Origin: Clostridium sp.
GTDB taxonomy: Bacteria > Bacillota > Clostridia > Lachnospirales > Lachnospiraceae
Assembly: GCA_023667695.1 (NCBI GenBank)
Contig: JAMOZY010000024.1
Location: 1-37,875, forward strand
DNA: 37,875 nucleotides
Reading direction: 5' to 3'
This document shows positions 10,001-18,376 of this stretch, one piece after another. Under the pieces are notes generated by a model, which saw only the letters and a list, made by a program, of their open reading frames with translations, was not told the origin of the DNA and searched no databases. The position numbers were made by a program, and so were the translations under genes. Every line of letters begins with the position of its first letter. Within the stretch, counting starts at the first letter, position 1.

Positions 10001-10536
10001 TCATATGTAAAGAAGGTCTGATTTTCAATCTGATATCGCACATAATCCAGAAAATCCCGTGGAAACATCTCTTCCAGCTCTTTGATATCTGCACAAATGC
10101 TAAATTCCTTATCAATCCTCTGCCAGACCTCCTGCTTGAGATAATTATGGTTCATTAAATACACCAGAAAACGTTCCCGTACCTCCAAAGCAGTATCCAA
10201 TGCTACGCAAATCGGGTCGTTAAACAGCTCCTGCCATAATTCCGGATTGTTTCTTGTATCCTTATACCAATAAATATTGTTTACCCGGTCCAGCCAGATG
10301 TCGATTTCATCCTTCGGCTTTTCTTCCGGTTCCCCGGTATTATCCGGCACCCGAATCAATTCCATTGCCGTCTCATATGCTTCCCGCAGCCGCTTAAAGC
10401 CTTCTGCATCATCCTCCGGATTCACGGTACGAAGCAGCTCATGATACTGATTTTTTAATTGTGTTTCATCCTTTGTCGGTTCTAACCCTAAAATCTTCCA
10501 AACTAATGCTTCTTCCATCTTCCACACTCTTTTCAT
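7003..10536 (-). CDS. Giant TPR-repeat protein with degenerate N-terminal J domain
   Basis: A 1177-residue, presumably cytoplasmic protein. Residues about 8-62 resemble helices II-III of a J domain (ILGLEPTKDETQLKNQYHEL then EGFKRLREAYETA), but the HPD tripeptide that stimulates Hsp70 ATPase is replaced by NPE (residues 39-41). From about residue 240 to the end it is built of tetratricopeptide-like repeats, clear examples lying around residues 480-560, 700-900 and 1130-1165. The start ATG overlaps the upstream kinase stop as ATGA, indicating translational coupling; an internal ATG at codon 7 is possible. hscC follows 48 bp downstream, so it is probably the client adaptor or co-chaperone of HscC. 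Whether NPE is functional is unknown. Confidence 0.85.
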   Translation of the reverse strand: MKRVWKMEEALVWKILGLEPTKDETQLKNQYHELLRTVNPEDDAEGFKRLREAYETAMELIRVPDNTGEPEEKPKDEIDIWLDRVNNIYWYKDTRNNPELWQELFNDPICVALDTALEVRERFLVYLMNHNYLKQEVWQRIDKEFSICADIKELEEMFPRDFLDYVRYQIENQTFFTYEHLKVTGIDESEVQLDTYIASYLRIKAKLDREEYEGLWQQLEDLAAFEVYHPYEDVERIRLYLQEQKAEAALALGKKLLEEYPDDVYIGYWAGKAYWGAEEWEEAYQCWQHVADCMPDHYSVRVEVARYYMKKQENLKAKELIMDLLEINGRDDSVLDLMREVNIPLIDYYHELAEQEPENKKHAIEACWCMFQNEMFTETIEELDKLELQPAEAEYYDYVNMKGRCFLGLERYTEAIEYLLKWDECRKNLPDDGSDKYKKRQSREGFIKSAIGVAYQNVKDFSHAEQYLKEGIQLEKDEWVRHSFMDRLALLYYDNGKYERCVDICSAIIEEDMGYYPAYLRRQEAYFEMQNGQCVVDDYYNAIRIFPKFYKPYLLAVRVFCIYRQYEDAKKVIEAAKEQGIHQELLQFYEIRVLRNLAHTEEENRKVMNLCQQLKKELQEAELAEKKVNPDEGAMTEAELLEQDMRKDGMPQDKVDKKDLAFEEILICMDMDQLDQALQLIQAELQKGNTDYRLRWVKADIHRMKQEYETALSEYTQLEQEMPDHADVTYQKGICLKKLRNTEGAIQAFRSVLEKDAKHSRVNHELMTIYSRRFDNYELKSAYGAALKYINAQLELVPDAYYYIERGLLYMDNFNMDLAVADYEKALELEPDNVYAYNNIGYVLQSKGRFEEAIAYFKQSIAHMTDEKTLLPYRNMASCYKALRQWDKGIEILEKARELAPSSSSVYYSLGNMYACKGDMIHARQIFDEALEKKLIRAYSYYEDVINNVFLLSGDMQSAKNMYNQWLNETKCPGETPRKTAEARVWVLEQMGCFYYYQRNLKQAIHHLEEAVKLAQKYEIDIDIAGRRLAVAYLLTGQQKKAKDMAAITMKALICANHVPAELKQQEAEDPETVSAYLSYRPLAPQRLDRMAQMYLCLGDEKHSLECLERIKDIPRCRSCSYAVCYDSMITRALLAEVQGNLSSAIRLYEQALVINPGDEEVVLTLDALRRKSGAGK

Positions 10537-13079
10537 TTATTAATGTATTGTTCCAGTACACAAAGTACTTCCTTGATATCGATTGGCTTTGCAATGTGTG
10601 CATTCATACCACAATCAAGACTGCGCTGTATATCCTCCGGAAATACATCTGCAGTCATAGCAATAATCGGAATATCTGCATCCGGATGGTCCATCCTCCG
10701 GATATGTTTCGCTGCATCATAGCCTGTCATGACTGGCATTCGAATGTCCATAAGAATTGCATCATAAAAGCCCGCTTCGGATTGTTTAAACTTTTCAACG
10801 CAAACCTGACCGTTTTCTGCCCGCTCCAGCTCCAGACCACAGGCAGCCAGCAGGTCATATGCAATCTCCCAATTCATATCATTATCCTCTGCCAGCAGGA
10901 TTCGGGCGCCCCCAAGCTGATAACCTGTTTCCTCTTCCGGCTCTTCGACCGGATTTCCGCCTTCTGCATAAGGTCGTAACCCATGGAATAGCGTAGACTT
11001 AAATAATGGTTTAGGAATAAACCCATTGATTCCCGCTGCCCTTGCTTCCTCTTCAATCTCACTCCAGTCATAAGCAGAAACCAAAAGAATCGGAACCTCT
11101 TCCCCTACCCACTTACGGATTTCCCGGGCTAATTCCCTTCCGTCCATATCCGGCATTTTCCAATCTAAGAGAATAATGTGATAATCCTCTTGCTTTCTGT
11201 GCCGCTCCTCTACCATCTGAAGCGCAGTCCTTCCATCCAACGCCCATTCTGCATTAACTCCGGTTTCCTTTAGGGCTGCGACTGCACTCAGACACAGCTC
11301 CTTATGATCATCCACCATCAAAAGGTTCCAATCCGGAAGACGCATATCCTCTTCCCGAAGCACAGCCCGCTCCAAATCCAATGTGACATGAAACTCCGTA
11401 CCTTCGCCTGGCGCGCTGTTTAATTCAATCGTCCCTCCCAAAGCATCTATAATATACTTTGTAATCGTCATTCCAAGTCCGGTGCCTTCCGTCCTTTGAA
11501 CCACACTGCTGTTTTCACGGGTAAAGCTATCAAAAATATTTTCCTGAAACTCTGGTGTCATGCCAATCCCATCATCCTTCACACGCAGATGAATCCGGAC
11601 ATGATTCCGGCTTACCGGTGACTCTTCTTCCAGAAGGGAAACATGAATCGTACCGCCCTCCGGTGTAAACTTAATGGCATTGGAAAGGAAATTCAATAAT
11701 ACCTGATTCAAACGGATACTATCACAATAAACCGCCTCCGCCATAATATCCTGAATAAAAATATCAAAATTCTGATTCTTGGCTTTTACCTGCGGCTGAA
11801 CAATATTCACAACACTGTCCATAATCTCCCGTAAGGATACCTGATGCATGTTTAAGGTCAGCTTACCGCTTTCAATCTTCGACATATCCAATACATCATT
11901 AATCAATCCCAGCAAATGCTTGCTGGATAATGTAATCTTGTTAAGACAGTCCTCGACCTTCTGCCGGTCATCCAGACTGGAAGAGGCAACTGCAGTCATA
12001 CCTATAATAACATTCATCGGGGTCCGAATATCATGGCTCATATTGGAGAGAAATTCACTTTTTGCCTTATTCGCATAAATCGCCTCTTCTCTTGTCTCAT
12101 TTATCTCTTTTAACTGTTTCTTCGTCATGTTGAAATAAACGGAAAAAATAGATAAAAGAAGAATCAGTACGATTCCAAAGCATCCGACAAACAAAACAGT
12201 ACGCTGTGCATCTAATTCACCGACGGTTGCATCCAGTTCCCCGTATGGCATAACACTGACCAGATACCACTCGGAATCTGACAGCTTTGTACAATAAATA
12301 TGCCGGTTCTCATTGGCTAACATCAGTACACTGGAATAATCCCTGCCTTCTGCAATCGCCGTCTGTAATTCCTTGATACACTCTTCTACGGTTCTTCCAT
12401 CCACTGCATCAAATTCATTTCTCAAATGAGAAAAATAATCTTCCTCCTGTGAATCTGTATTCTTAATAACGTAACTGCCATCCTCCCGAATAATATGGGA
12501 ATACATCCGGTCGGAATTGGTATCCAGGGAAAGCACTCCATTAATATAATCGGTAGGAATCCCCGCTACCAATGCGATACTGTCGTTCCCACTTTTCATC
12601 GGATAAGCGGCCGGAATTCCCAGCAATATAACTGTCTCATCCGAATCCGTATGTCCGATTGCCACCTTTCGTTCCCCTGCCTGAATGGAATTCAAAAAGG
12701 GTTCCGGGTCATCCAAGACTACGGAATCGCCATACAGCATTTCAAAGACACCAGCCTCTGAATAAAGCGCCAGCTCATCAAGGTCACGAAGCCGTCCGCT
12801 TGTGGTCAGTTCTTCTATCATAGCCTTACCATATGTAACTGCAGTTGGAGAAGTCTGAGCCGCAATACTCTCTACCTGCTCCAGGCGCAGCCCGATTAAG
12901 GTTTCAAAATGCCGCGAAATCTGTTCACTTATTCCTGACATATATAAGGTTCCCACCTCATTGATTACGGCGGTACTTTTCCCCCGCATGATGAATTGTA
13001 ATCCAAAAAATACACAGGCACTGATAACAACTAATGCAACAATACTGAATATTAAAAAACGAGTGGTCTTATTCTTCAT
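10533..13079 (-). CDS. Hybrid sensor histidine kinase with two receiver domains
   Basis: An 848-residue membrane sensor kinase. Membrane spans at about residues 7-29 and 294-317 enclose a roughly 260-residue extracytoplasmic sensor region of Cache-like character. Then come the dimerisation domain with phospho-acceptor His349 in NMSHDIRTP, the ATPase domain (N box around NFLSNAIKFTPEGG, G boxes DDGIGM and GTGLGM) and two receivers with phospho-acceptor Asp639 (LLDWKMPDMDG) and Asp778 (LMDIRMPVMTG). There is no Hpt or DNA-binding domain, so output must pass through a partner. The start is set by AAAGGAG 8 nt upstream. First gene of an operon with the J-TPR protein (ATGA overlap) and hscC, which is an unusual partnership. 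Confidence 0.93.
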   Translation of the reverse strand: MKNKTTRFLIFSIVALVVISACVFFGLQFIMRGKSTAVINEVGTLYMSGISEQISRHFETLIGLRLEQVESIAAQTSPTAVTYGKAMIEELTTSGRLRDLDELALYSEAGVFEMLYGDSVVLDDPEPFLNSIQAGERKVAIGHTDSDETVILLGIPAAYPMKSGNDSIALVAGIPTDYINGVLSLDTNSDRMYSHIIREDGSYVIKNTDSQEEDYFSHLRNEFDAVDGRTVEECIKELQTAIAEGRDYSSVLMLANENRHIYCTKLSDSEWYLVSVMPYGELDATVGELDAQRTVLFVGCFGIVLILLLSIFSVYFNMTKKQLKEINETREEAIYANKAKSEFLSNMSHDIRTPMNVIIGMTAVASSSLDDRQKVEDCLNKITLSSKHLLGLINDVLDMSKIESGKLTLNMHQVSLREIMDSVVNIVQPQVKAKNQNFDIFIQDIMAEAVYCDSIRLNQVLLNFLSNAIKFTPEGGTIHVSLLEEESPVSRNHVRIHLRVKDDGIGMTPEFQENIFDSFTRENSSVVQRTEGTGLGMTITKYIIDALGGTIELNSAPGEGTEFHVTLDLERAVLREEDMRLPDWNLLMVDDHKELCLSAVAALKETGVNAEWALDGRTALQMVEERHRKQEDYHIILLDWKMPDMDGRELAREIRKWVGEEVPILLVSAYDWSEIEEEARAAGINGFIPKPLFKSTLFHGLRPYAEGGNPVEEPEEETGYQLGGARILLAEDNDMNWEIAYDLLAACGLELERAENGQVCVEKFKQSEAGFYDAILMDIRMPVMTGYDAAKHIRRMDHPDADIPIIAMTADVFPEDIQRSLDCGMNAHIAKPIDIKEVLCVLEQYINK

Positions 13080-13098
13080 CCGGCTTCTCCTTTCATCC

Positions 13099-13150
13099 AA
13101 TCTAGACATATATAGTTATTATAACAATTAAATTCTTTTGTGTCTAGATT
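13099..13150 (-). promoter_or_regulatory. Kinase operon promoter inside a 10-bp inverted repeat
   Basis: On the minus strand -35 TAGACA (13141-13146), 17-nt spacer, -10 TATAAT (13118-13123), predicted start near 13111. The perfect inverted repeat AATCTAGACA (13099-13108) / TGTCTAGATT (13141-13150) flanks it: one arm contains the -35 box, the other lies just past the start site, and the arms are 42 bp centre to centre. The arrangement suits an operator for a dimeric regulator, though which one is unknown. Confidence 0.7.
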
Positions 13151-13245
13151 TCAGGAGTTTCTTTTGTCGAAGCCTGCAAACAGATTTCCCGAAAAAATAA
13201 CACCTGCCTCGTGATACACCTATGGCTGAATGGAGGTTGGTGTGT

Positions 13246-13986
13246 ATGAAACCAAAGAGGTGGGCTTCCCTTTTTTGTGTCAGTCTGATTTTACTATTTA
13301 CAAATAATTACTCTGCGTATACCAAACAGAATCACCCCTATGTTGTGGAACCGCAGCGGATGCCCGTCGGGTCAGTTCCTGCTGTCACAGAACCACGGAC
13401 TCTGACCTATATTCCGGATTATCCGGTTGTTTTCATTGGGGATTCCCGCACGGTCGGGATGAAGCAGGCACTATCCTACTATGGTCATGATTTATCCTGC
13501 TGTTCCTTTGCTGCAGAAATCGGCAAGGGATACTCCTGGTTTGTGGGACAAGACCATCTGACCACGCTTGCTCCCTCTATAGTCGTTCTGAATCTTGGGG
13601 TCAATGATTTAGGCAATCTGTACCGGTACCAGGCTATTTACGCAGAATATGCCACAACCTGCTGGTCGGAATGTCCAATTTATATCGTTTCCGTCAATCC
13701 CTGCTCTTCTCCTTGTACCAGTGTTTCCAATCAAAGAATCAGTGCCTTTAATTCCTCTATGGAACAATGGATTCAGGAATTTAACGAAGAAAATGCCTCC
13801 GCTTCCGCCGAGGCTATTCCGATTCACTATATTGATACTTATGATTACTTATTGTCCGAAGGCTTTTCCAGCTCAGACGGCCTCCATTATTCCGCCTCTA
13901 CCTATGAACGGATTTATCAGTATATTTTAGACCAGATTCAGGAATCCATCGGAGATGGCAGCGGAAGCTATCAATACACCGATTAA
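13246..13986 (+). CDS. Secreted SGNH/GDSL-family hydrolase
   Basis: A 246-residue protein with an N-terminal hydrophobic segment (about residues 5-22) acting as a signal peptide or anchor, and an SGNH hydrolase domain from about residue 60. Block I is GDSRTVG with nucleophile Ser67, block III NLGVNDLG supplies the Asn, and block V DGLHYS supplies the catalytic Asp and His near the C-terminus. Likely an extracytoplasmic esterase or acetylhydrolase, perhaps acting on cell-wall glycans; the substrate cannot be told. The start is preceded by GGAGG at 9 nt; an ATG 8 codons upstream has no ribosome binding site. Divergent from the kinase operon and convergent with the oxidoreductase at 14005, only 18 bp away. 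Confidence 0.88.
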   Translation: MKPKRWASLFCVSLILLFTNNYSAYTKQNHPYVVEPQRMPVGSVPAVTEPRTLTYIPDYPVVFIGDSRTVGMKQALSYYGHDLSCCSFAAEIGKGYSWFVGQDHLTTLAPSIVVLNLGVNDLGNLYRYQAIYAEYATTCWSECPIYIVSVNPCSSPCTSVSNQRISAFNSSMEQWIQEFNEENASASAEAIPIHYIDTYDYLLSEGFSSSDGLHYSASTYERIYQYILDQIQESIGDGSGSYQYTD

Positions 13987-14004
13987 ACCGGCTTTGCTTT
14001 CCTC

Positions 14005-14988
14005 CTATAAGGCTTCCTCCTGTGGAAACTTCATATCCCAGGCGCTTCGCACCGTATCCAGTATCCGCATCAGGAACAGGCTGTCTGCATGTGTCATCTG
14101 CGGGCATTCCAGCCTTTTATTCTGAATGGCATGGATGCACGCCTCCACTTCATATTCCAGACCGCTGAGCTGCTCCGGCCGTTCTACTGTTTCCACCAGA
14201 TTGCCCTGCTTATCGTACACACGGTAAGCAGCATAATTATTAATATCATCTACCACAATGTAACCATCTGTACCATAGATTTTCCCCTGCTTATCCGTGC
14301 CGGACAGCATGGTTGTATATAAGCCTGCCATGGCGCCGCTGGTATATACCAGATTCACGAATTCCTGTGCATCTACCCCGGAATTCATCCGTACCATGGA
14401 GGTTGAAATATTATCAATCTCTTTTCCTAATATCTGTAAGGCAAATGTAATCGGATATACACCTATATCCAGCAAGGCGCCGCCACCGTAATCCAAACGG
14501 TTTACCCGCATCTTTTCCTTCAAATCATACCCAATATCCGCCGTTACCGATATAACCTCACCAATCCTGCCCTTCTCTATATCCTTTTTCAACCGTTCCA
14601 TTAACGGCATAAACCGTACCCACATTGCCTCACATAAAAACACCTGCTTCATCTCAGCCAAATCCACCAGTGCCTGTGCCTGCTGCTCATTTAAGGTAAA
14701 GGGCTTTTCCACTAATACAGGCTTCCCATGCTGAATACAGGCTCTTGCATGCTCATAGTGAAGATGATTCGGTGTGGCGATATAAATCAGTTGTACCTCC
14801 CCATCCTCCATCAATGCCTGATAGCTGCCATAGTATTTCTCTGCTCCGTATTGCTCCGCAAAGACTTTTGCCCGTTCCTCCGTTCTGGCGGCAACGGCAT
14901 ATAATTCAATATTCTTCATCTGCCGGACCGTGTCCGCCATCCGCTCTGCCATGTGTCCAGTGCCGAGCATTCCAAATTTTAACGCCAT
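14005..14988 (-). CDS. Gfo/Idh/MocA family NAD(P)-dependent oxidoreductase
   Basis: A 327-residue protein with an N-terminal Rossmann fold (GMLGTGHMAERMADT, residues 6-20), the conserved family motif EKPFTLN near residue 95 that holds the catalytic lysine, and the GGGALLDIGVYPI block of the C-terminal substrate domain near residue 165. Members oxidise or reduce sugar or cyclitol hydroxyls, often as dimeric dihydrodiol or glucose-fructose dehydrogenase relatives; the substrate is not predictable here. It follows the aldo/keto reductase by 44 bp in the same direction, so the two are probably co-transcribed and may act on related carbonyl or sugar substrates. Confidence 0.92.
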   Translation of the reverse strand: MALKFGMLGTGHMAERMADTVRQMKNIELYAVAARTEERAKVFAEQYGAEKYYGSYQALMEDGEVQLIYIATPNHLHYEHARACIQHGKPVLVEKPFTLNEQQAQALVDLAEMKQVFLCEAMWVRFMPLMERLKKDIEKGRIGEVISVTADIGYDLKEKMRVNRLDYGGGALLDIGVYPITFALQILGKEIDNISTSMVRMNSGVDAQEFVNLVYTSGAMAGLYTTMLSGTDKQGKIYGTDGYIVVDDINNYAAYRVYDKQGNLVETVERPEQLSGLEYEVEACIHAIQNKRLECPQMTHADSLFLMRILDTVRSAWDMKFPQEEAL

Positions 14989-15032
14989 TCTGCTCTCCTT
15001 TTCCGTTCATTTTCCATCATGCAAAAGACCGT

Positions 15033-16211
15033 CTACCAGAACTTAAACACCCGCATAAATTTTGTCATAAGACTATAGTGAAAGGGCATCAATGCCTTTC
15101 TCGCATTTTTCAACTCCTTGCGAATCTCTAAATGCTGCGGACAATGGGACTCACACTTTCCACATTCAATACATTCCTTAATGTCCGCCCGGTCCTTATT
15201 ATACGCAAGGCACTGCAAGTACTCTGACCTTCCGGAGCCTTTATGCTCTGTATACATCTGATTATAGCAGCGAAATGCCGTGGGGATATCAATCCCCTTC
15301 GGGCAGGGCATACAATACCCACATGCTGTACAGCCTACCTTAATATTTCTGCGAATCTCTTCCTTCACCTGTTCAATCAGAGCAAAGTCCTCTTCTGTAA
15401 AGCTGTCTGCCTTGGCATCCGATGCCACAGCACAGTTTTCCCGAACCATCTCAAGGGTGTTCATGCCGGAAAGCACACAGGTTACCTCCGGCTGATTGTA
15501 CAGCCAGCGAAATGCCCACTCTGCCGGCGTCCGCTTCACCTTATAATCTGCAATCCGTTTTTTTGCCTTTTCCGGCAGCAAATCGACCAGCTTTCCGCCC
15601 CGAAGAGGCTCCATGATGATGACCGGTATCCCCTTTTCGGCGGCTGCAAGAAGCCCTGCTCTGCCTGCCTGGCTATGCTCATCCAGATAGTTGTACTGAA
15701 TCTGGCAGAAATCCCAATCATAGGCATTTAGAATCTCCAGAAACTTCTCCGTATTCCCATGAAAGGAAAACCCAAGATTTTTTATCCTTCCCTCTTCCTT
15801 TTTCCTGGCAATCCATTCCTCTATGCCAAGACGTTTCAGCTTTTCCCAGGCTCCGATATCCGTCAGCATGTGCATTAGATAATAATCAATATAGTCTGTC
15901 TTAAGCCGTTCACACTGTTCTTTAAAGTATTTTTCAATGGATGCTTCTGATTTAATCAGATACTGCGGCAGCTTCGTAGCGACAGCAATAGCTTCCCGAC
16001 AATGATTCCGGGATAAAATCTCGCCCAGCGCCGCCTCGCTTCCTCCATATATGTAAGCAGTGTCAAAATAATTGACTCCCAGCCGGATTGCTTCCATGAT
16101 TTCCTTCTCTGCCTTGTCAATGTCAATGCTCCCACCCTTTTTGGTAAAACGCATACAGCCATAACCAAGCATGGAAACCGGTTCCCCATTCCGATTATTT
16201 CGATATTGCAT
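15033..16211 (-). CDS. Aldo/keto reductase with C-terminal 4Fe-4S ferredoxin domain
   Basis: A 392-residue two-domain oxidoreductase. Residues 1-280 form the aldo/keto reductase barrel with MLGYGCMRF, the catalytic Asp/Tyr segment FDTAYIYGGSE, Lys in VATKLP and His in YYLMHM. The C-terminal part carries a clostridial-type cysteine set: CTACGYCMPCPKGIDIP, then CIECGKCESHCPQ. This fusion is common in anaerobic Firmicutes and is thought to allow ferredoxin-linked electron transfer, but the substrates are mostly unknown. It begins MQYRNNRNGE after AGGAGG (aattAGGAGGAAGTCT) 5-9 nt upstream and probably forms an operon with the downstream Gfo/Idh gene. Confidence 0.93.
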   Translation of the reverse strand: MQYRNNRNGEPVSMLGYGCMRFTKKGGSIDIDKAEKEIMEAIRLGVNYFDTAYIYGGSEAALGEILSRNHCREAIAVATKLPQYLIKSEASIEKYFKEQCERLKTDYIDYYLMHMLTDIGAWEKLKRLGIEEWIARKKEEGRIKNLGFSFHGNTEKFLEILNAYDWDFCQIQYNYLDEHSQAGRAGLLAAAEKGIPVIIMEPLRGGKLVDLLPEKAKKRIADYKVKRTPAEWAFRWLYNQPEVTCVLSGMNTLEMVRENCAVASDAKADSFTEEDFALIEQVKEEIRRNIKVGCTACGYCMPCPKGIDIPTAFRCYNQMYTEHKGSGRSEYLQCLAYNKDRADIKECIECGKCESHCPQHLEIRKELKNARKALMPFHYSLMTKFMRVFKFW

Positions 16212-16325
16212 AGACTTCCTCCTAATTGTTTCAGAAAATGGATTTCGGGATTTTCAAATCCATGTTGTTGTTTTCCTTACCATTGTACCCTTTTTTCGCA
16301 AACAAGGAAAGTACAAATATATGCT

Positions 16326-16826
16326 TTATATAGAACTGCTTTCAAGCCGCACCACCATTAACCACTCTGTTTCATCTGCTCCGTCCCCGACGATTTCAAA
16401 GCCTACCTTCTGATACATCCGTACTGCATAGTTCTCCTTATTGACGCCCAGGGAAGCCTTTTTATATCCCTTGGACTTCAAGAGCTTCAACATCCGTTTC
16501 ATTAATGCCGTTCCAATTCCCAGCCCCCGGAACTCCTTATAAAGAGAAATGGAAAAGGATGGGGTTTCATCATCCAGGTGACCATATTCGTCTGCAATGC
16601 CAACCCAGACCGCTCCAACTATCTTATCCTCCACCTCTGCTACCAGACAATAATCATCCGGATGGGTGCCAAAGTCCTGAATTGCAGCATATAGCTTGGG
16701 ATTCCGATAAATAATATCCCTGGGAACCGCTTCTATATACCCGTCAGGAATAAAGATTGCCTCATATAAGAAATCCTCTAATATATGTATTTCATTTTCC
16801 CTTATTTCTCTTATAATATAGTTCAT
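16326..16826 (-). CDS. GNAT-family N-acetyltransferase
   Basis: A 166-residue acetyltransferase of the GCN5 superfamily. The acetyl-CoA-binding motif A reads LYKEFRGLGIGTALMKRML (R/Q-x-x-G-x-G/A pattern), followed by motif B SLGVNKENYAVRMYQKVGFEIVG. The substrate amine is unknown. The start MNYIIREI is chosen over upstream codons because GGGAAG lies just before it and homologous domains start there; the longer frame adds 24 residues of unconvincing sequence. It lies 127 bp downstream of the MATE transporter gene, in the same direction. Confidence 0.87.
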   Translation of the reverse strand: MNYIIREIRENEIHILEDFLYEAIFIPDGYIEAVPRDIIYRNPKLYAAIQDFGTHPDDYCLVAEVEDKIVGAVWVGIADEYGHLDDETPSFSISLYKEFRGLGIGTALMKRMLKLLKSKGYKKASLGVNKENYAVRMYQKVGFEIVGDGADETEWLMVVRLESSSI

Positions 16827-16953
16827 ACTTCCCATTCCCCGGAAACGGATATTCAAACCATTTTTACCTGTTGCAGACCAGAAAGCCCAACCGTCCATTT
16901 GTCAACCGACAGTTGCCTATCCTGAATTCATAATATTCCTAAGCCTTATACCG

Positions 16954-18351
16954 CTAAATCTTGATTTCCGTCCATTTACCTGCCTTGAACCGGATGGATG
17001 CAAATATATAACGGGATACCTGATCCCCCAATACTCCCAGCCAGATTCCAACAATTCCCCAGCCCAATGCATAACCGCATAAATAAGACAAGGCTGTTCG
17101 AATGATGGTAACGCTAATGGCGGAAGCGATTGCAGTATATAGTGTATCTCCAGCCCCTCGAAGGCAGCCCATATAAATCACCTGCCGAATCTGGAATACG
17201 ACGACGAGAATTATAACATACATGATATCCACACCAATGGAAATAATAGCCTCTTCCTTGAAAAATAGAGAAAATAGCGGTCTGGCTCCGATAAAGTACA
17301 AAACTGCCAGACATATGGAAATCAATCCACCCAGTATCTTACAAATCCGTCCATACTCCTTTGCCCGTTCCTGATTTCCTTCTCCCAGACTCCGCCCGAT
17401 TAATGCAACTGCCGTAGCCTGAAGGCCATCTCCAAAGGAAAAGGTAAGTGCCATGATATTCATTCCTACCTGATGAGCCGCCATTGCATCATTTCCCTGT
17501 CTGGCTGCCATGATTGCCGTCAGCATAAAACCAATCCGCATCAAAAGCTGCTCCAAGAATACACTATAGCCCATCCGGACCAAGTGGGTAAATGCCGAAA
17601 AGGTAGGCTTTATTTTATTTTTTATGATATATGGTATACTGACAAAGCCCTTGGGATTTAAAATCGAGATAATACTCATAATACAGGCAACCACAGTTCC
17701 CAATACCGTTGCGAGAGCCGCTCCCCGGATTCCCAGTGCCGGAAAGCCCAAATGTCCTTCAATCAACAGATAATTCAAAAAAATATTGATGATATTGGAG
17801 GTCAGATTGGTACGCATGGTGATTTTCGTATTTCCTGCACCTCGCTGGGCGGAATTAATGCCAATCTGAATACAGTTAAATATCATGCCTCCCATAATAA
17901 TCTGAAAATACAAAACGGCGCTATCATGGGTTTCCGGTGTAGAACCGCACAAAGCTATGAGCGGTCCCGCCAGCACCACAAATAAAATACTCAATACAAT
18001 TGCCGATATCAGGATAAATACAACTGCAGTATACAGGATGCCGTTAGCCTCCTTTTGCCGTCCTTCTCCCCGCCGTCTGGCAACCAGCGCAGAAATTGCC
18101 ACATTTAATGCGACAAATAACGACAGTCCTACGAACTTAGGCTGCACCGTAAGTCCTACCGCCGCTACGGCTTCCGGTCCCAGCGCACTTACCATAAGAG
18201 AGTCTACCAGTCCGGCAAATGCCACAAAAAAGGATTCCACAATCGCTGGCCATGCCATATTCAGCGTAGCATGAAGCATGGCTTTATCCATGGTCTTTCC
18301 TTTTTTGCCTTTTTCTTGTTTTTGAATATTCTTTGTTTCAGAAGCTGCCAT
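16954..18351 (-). CDS. MATE-family multidrug efflux transporter
   Basis: A 465-residue polytopic membrane protein with about twelve hydrophobic segments in two six-helix halves, beginning after a lysine-rich N-terminal stretch of about 25 residues. Landmarks include AWPAIVESFFVAFAGLVDSLMV (residues 33-54) and the family's G-rich helix ends such as QRGAGNTKI and LRGAGDTLY at equivalent points in the two halves. Members extrude cationic drugs or dyes in exchange for Na+ or H+. It starts 25 bp after the FAD/Rieske gene, suggesting co-transcription. No regulator gene is adjacent, and the natural substrate is unknown. Confidence 0.93.
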   Translation of the reverse strand: MAASETKNIQKQEKGKKGKTMDKAMLHATLNMAWPAIVESFFVAFAGLVDSLMVSALGPEAVAAVGLTVQPKFVGLSLFVALNVAISALVARRRGEGRQKEANGILYTAVVFILISAIVLSILFVVLAGPLIALCGSTPETHDSAVLYFQIIMGGMIFNCIQIGINSAQRGAGNTKITMRTNLTSNIINIFLNYLLIEGHLGFPALGIRGAALATVLGTVVACIMSIISILNPKGFVSIPYIIKNKIKPTFSAFTHLVRMGYSVFLEQLLMRIGFMLTAIMAARQGNDAMAAHQVGMNIMALTFSFGDGLQATAVALIGRSLGEGNQERAKEYGRICKILGGLISICLAVLYFIGARPLFSLFFKEEAIISIGVDIMYVIILVVVFQIRQVIYMGCLRGAGDTLYTAIASAISVTIIRTALSYLCGYALGWGIVGIWLGVLGDQVSRYIFASIRFKAGKWTEIKI

Positions 18352-18376
18352 ATCCCTAACACTTCCTTCTGCGCAT

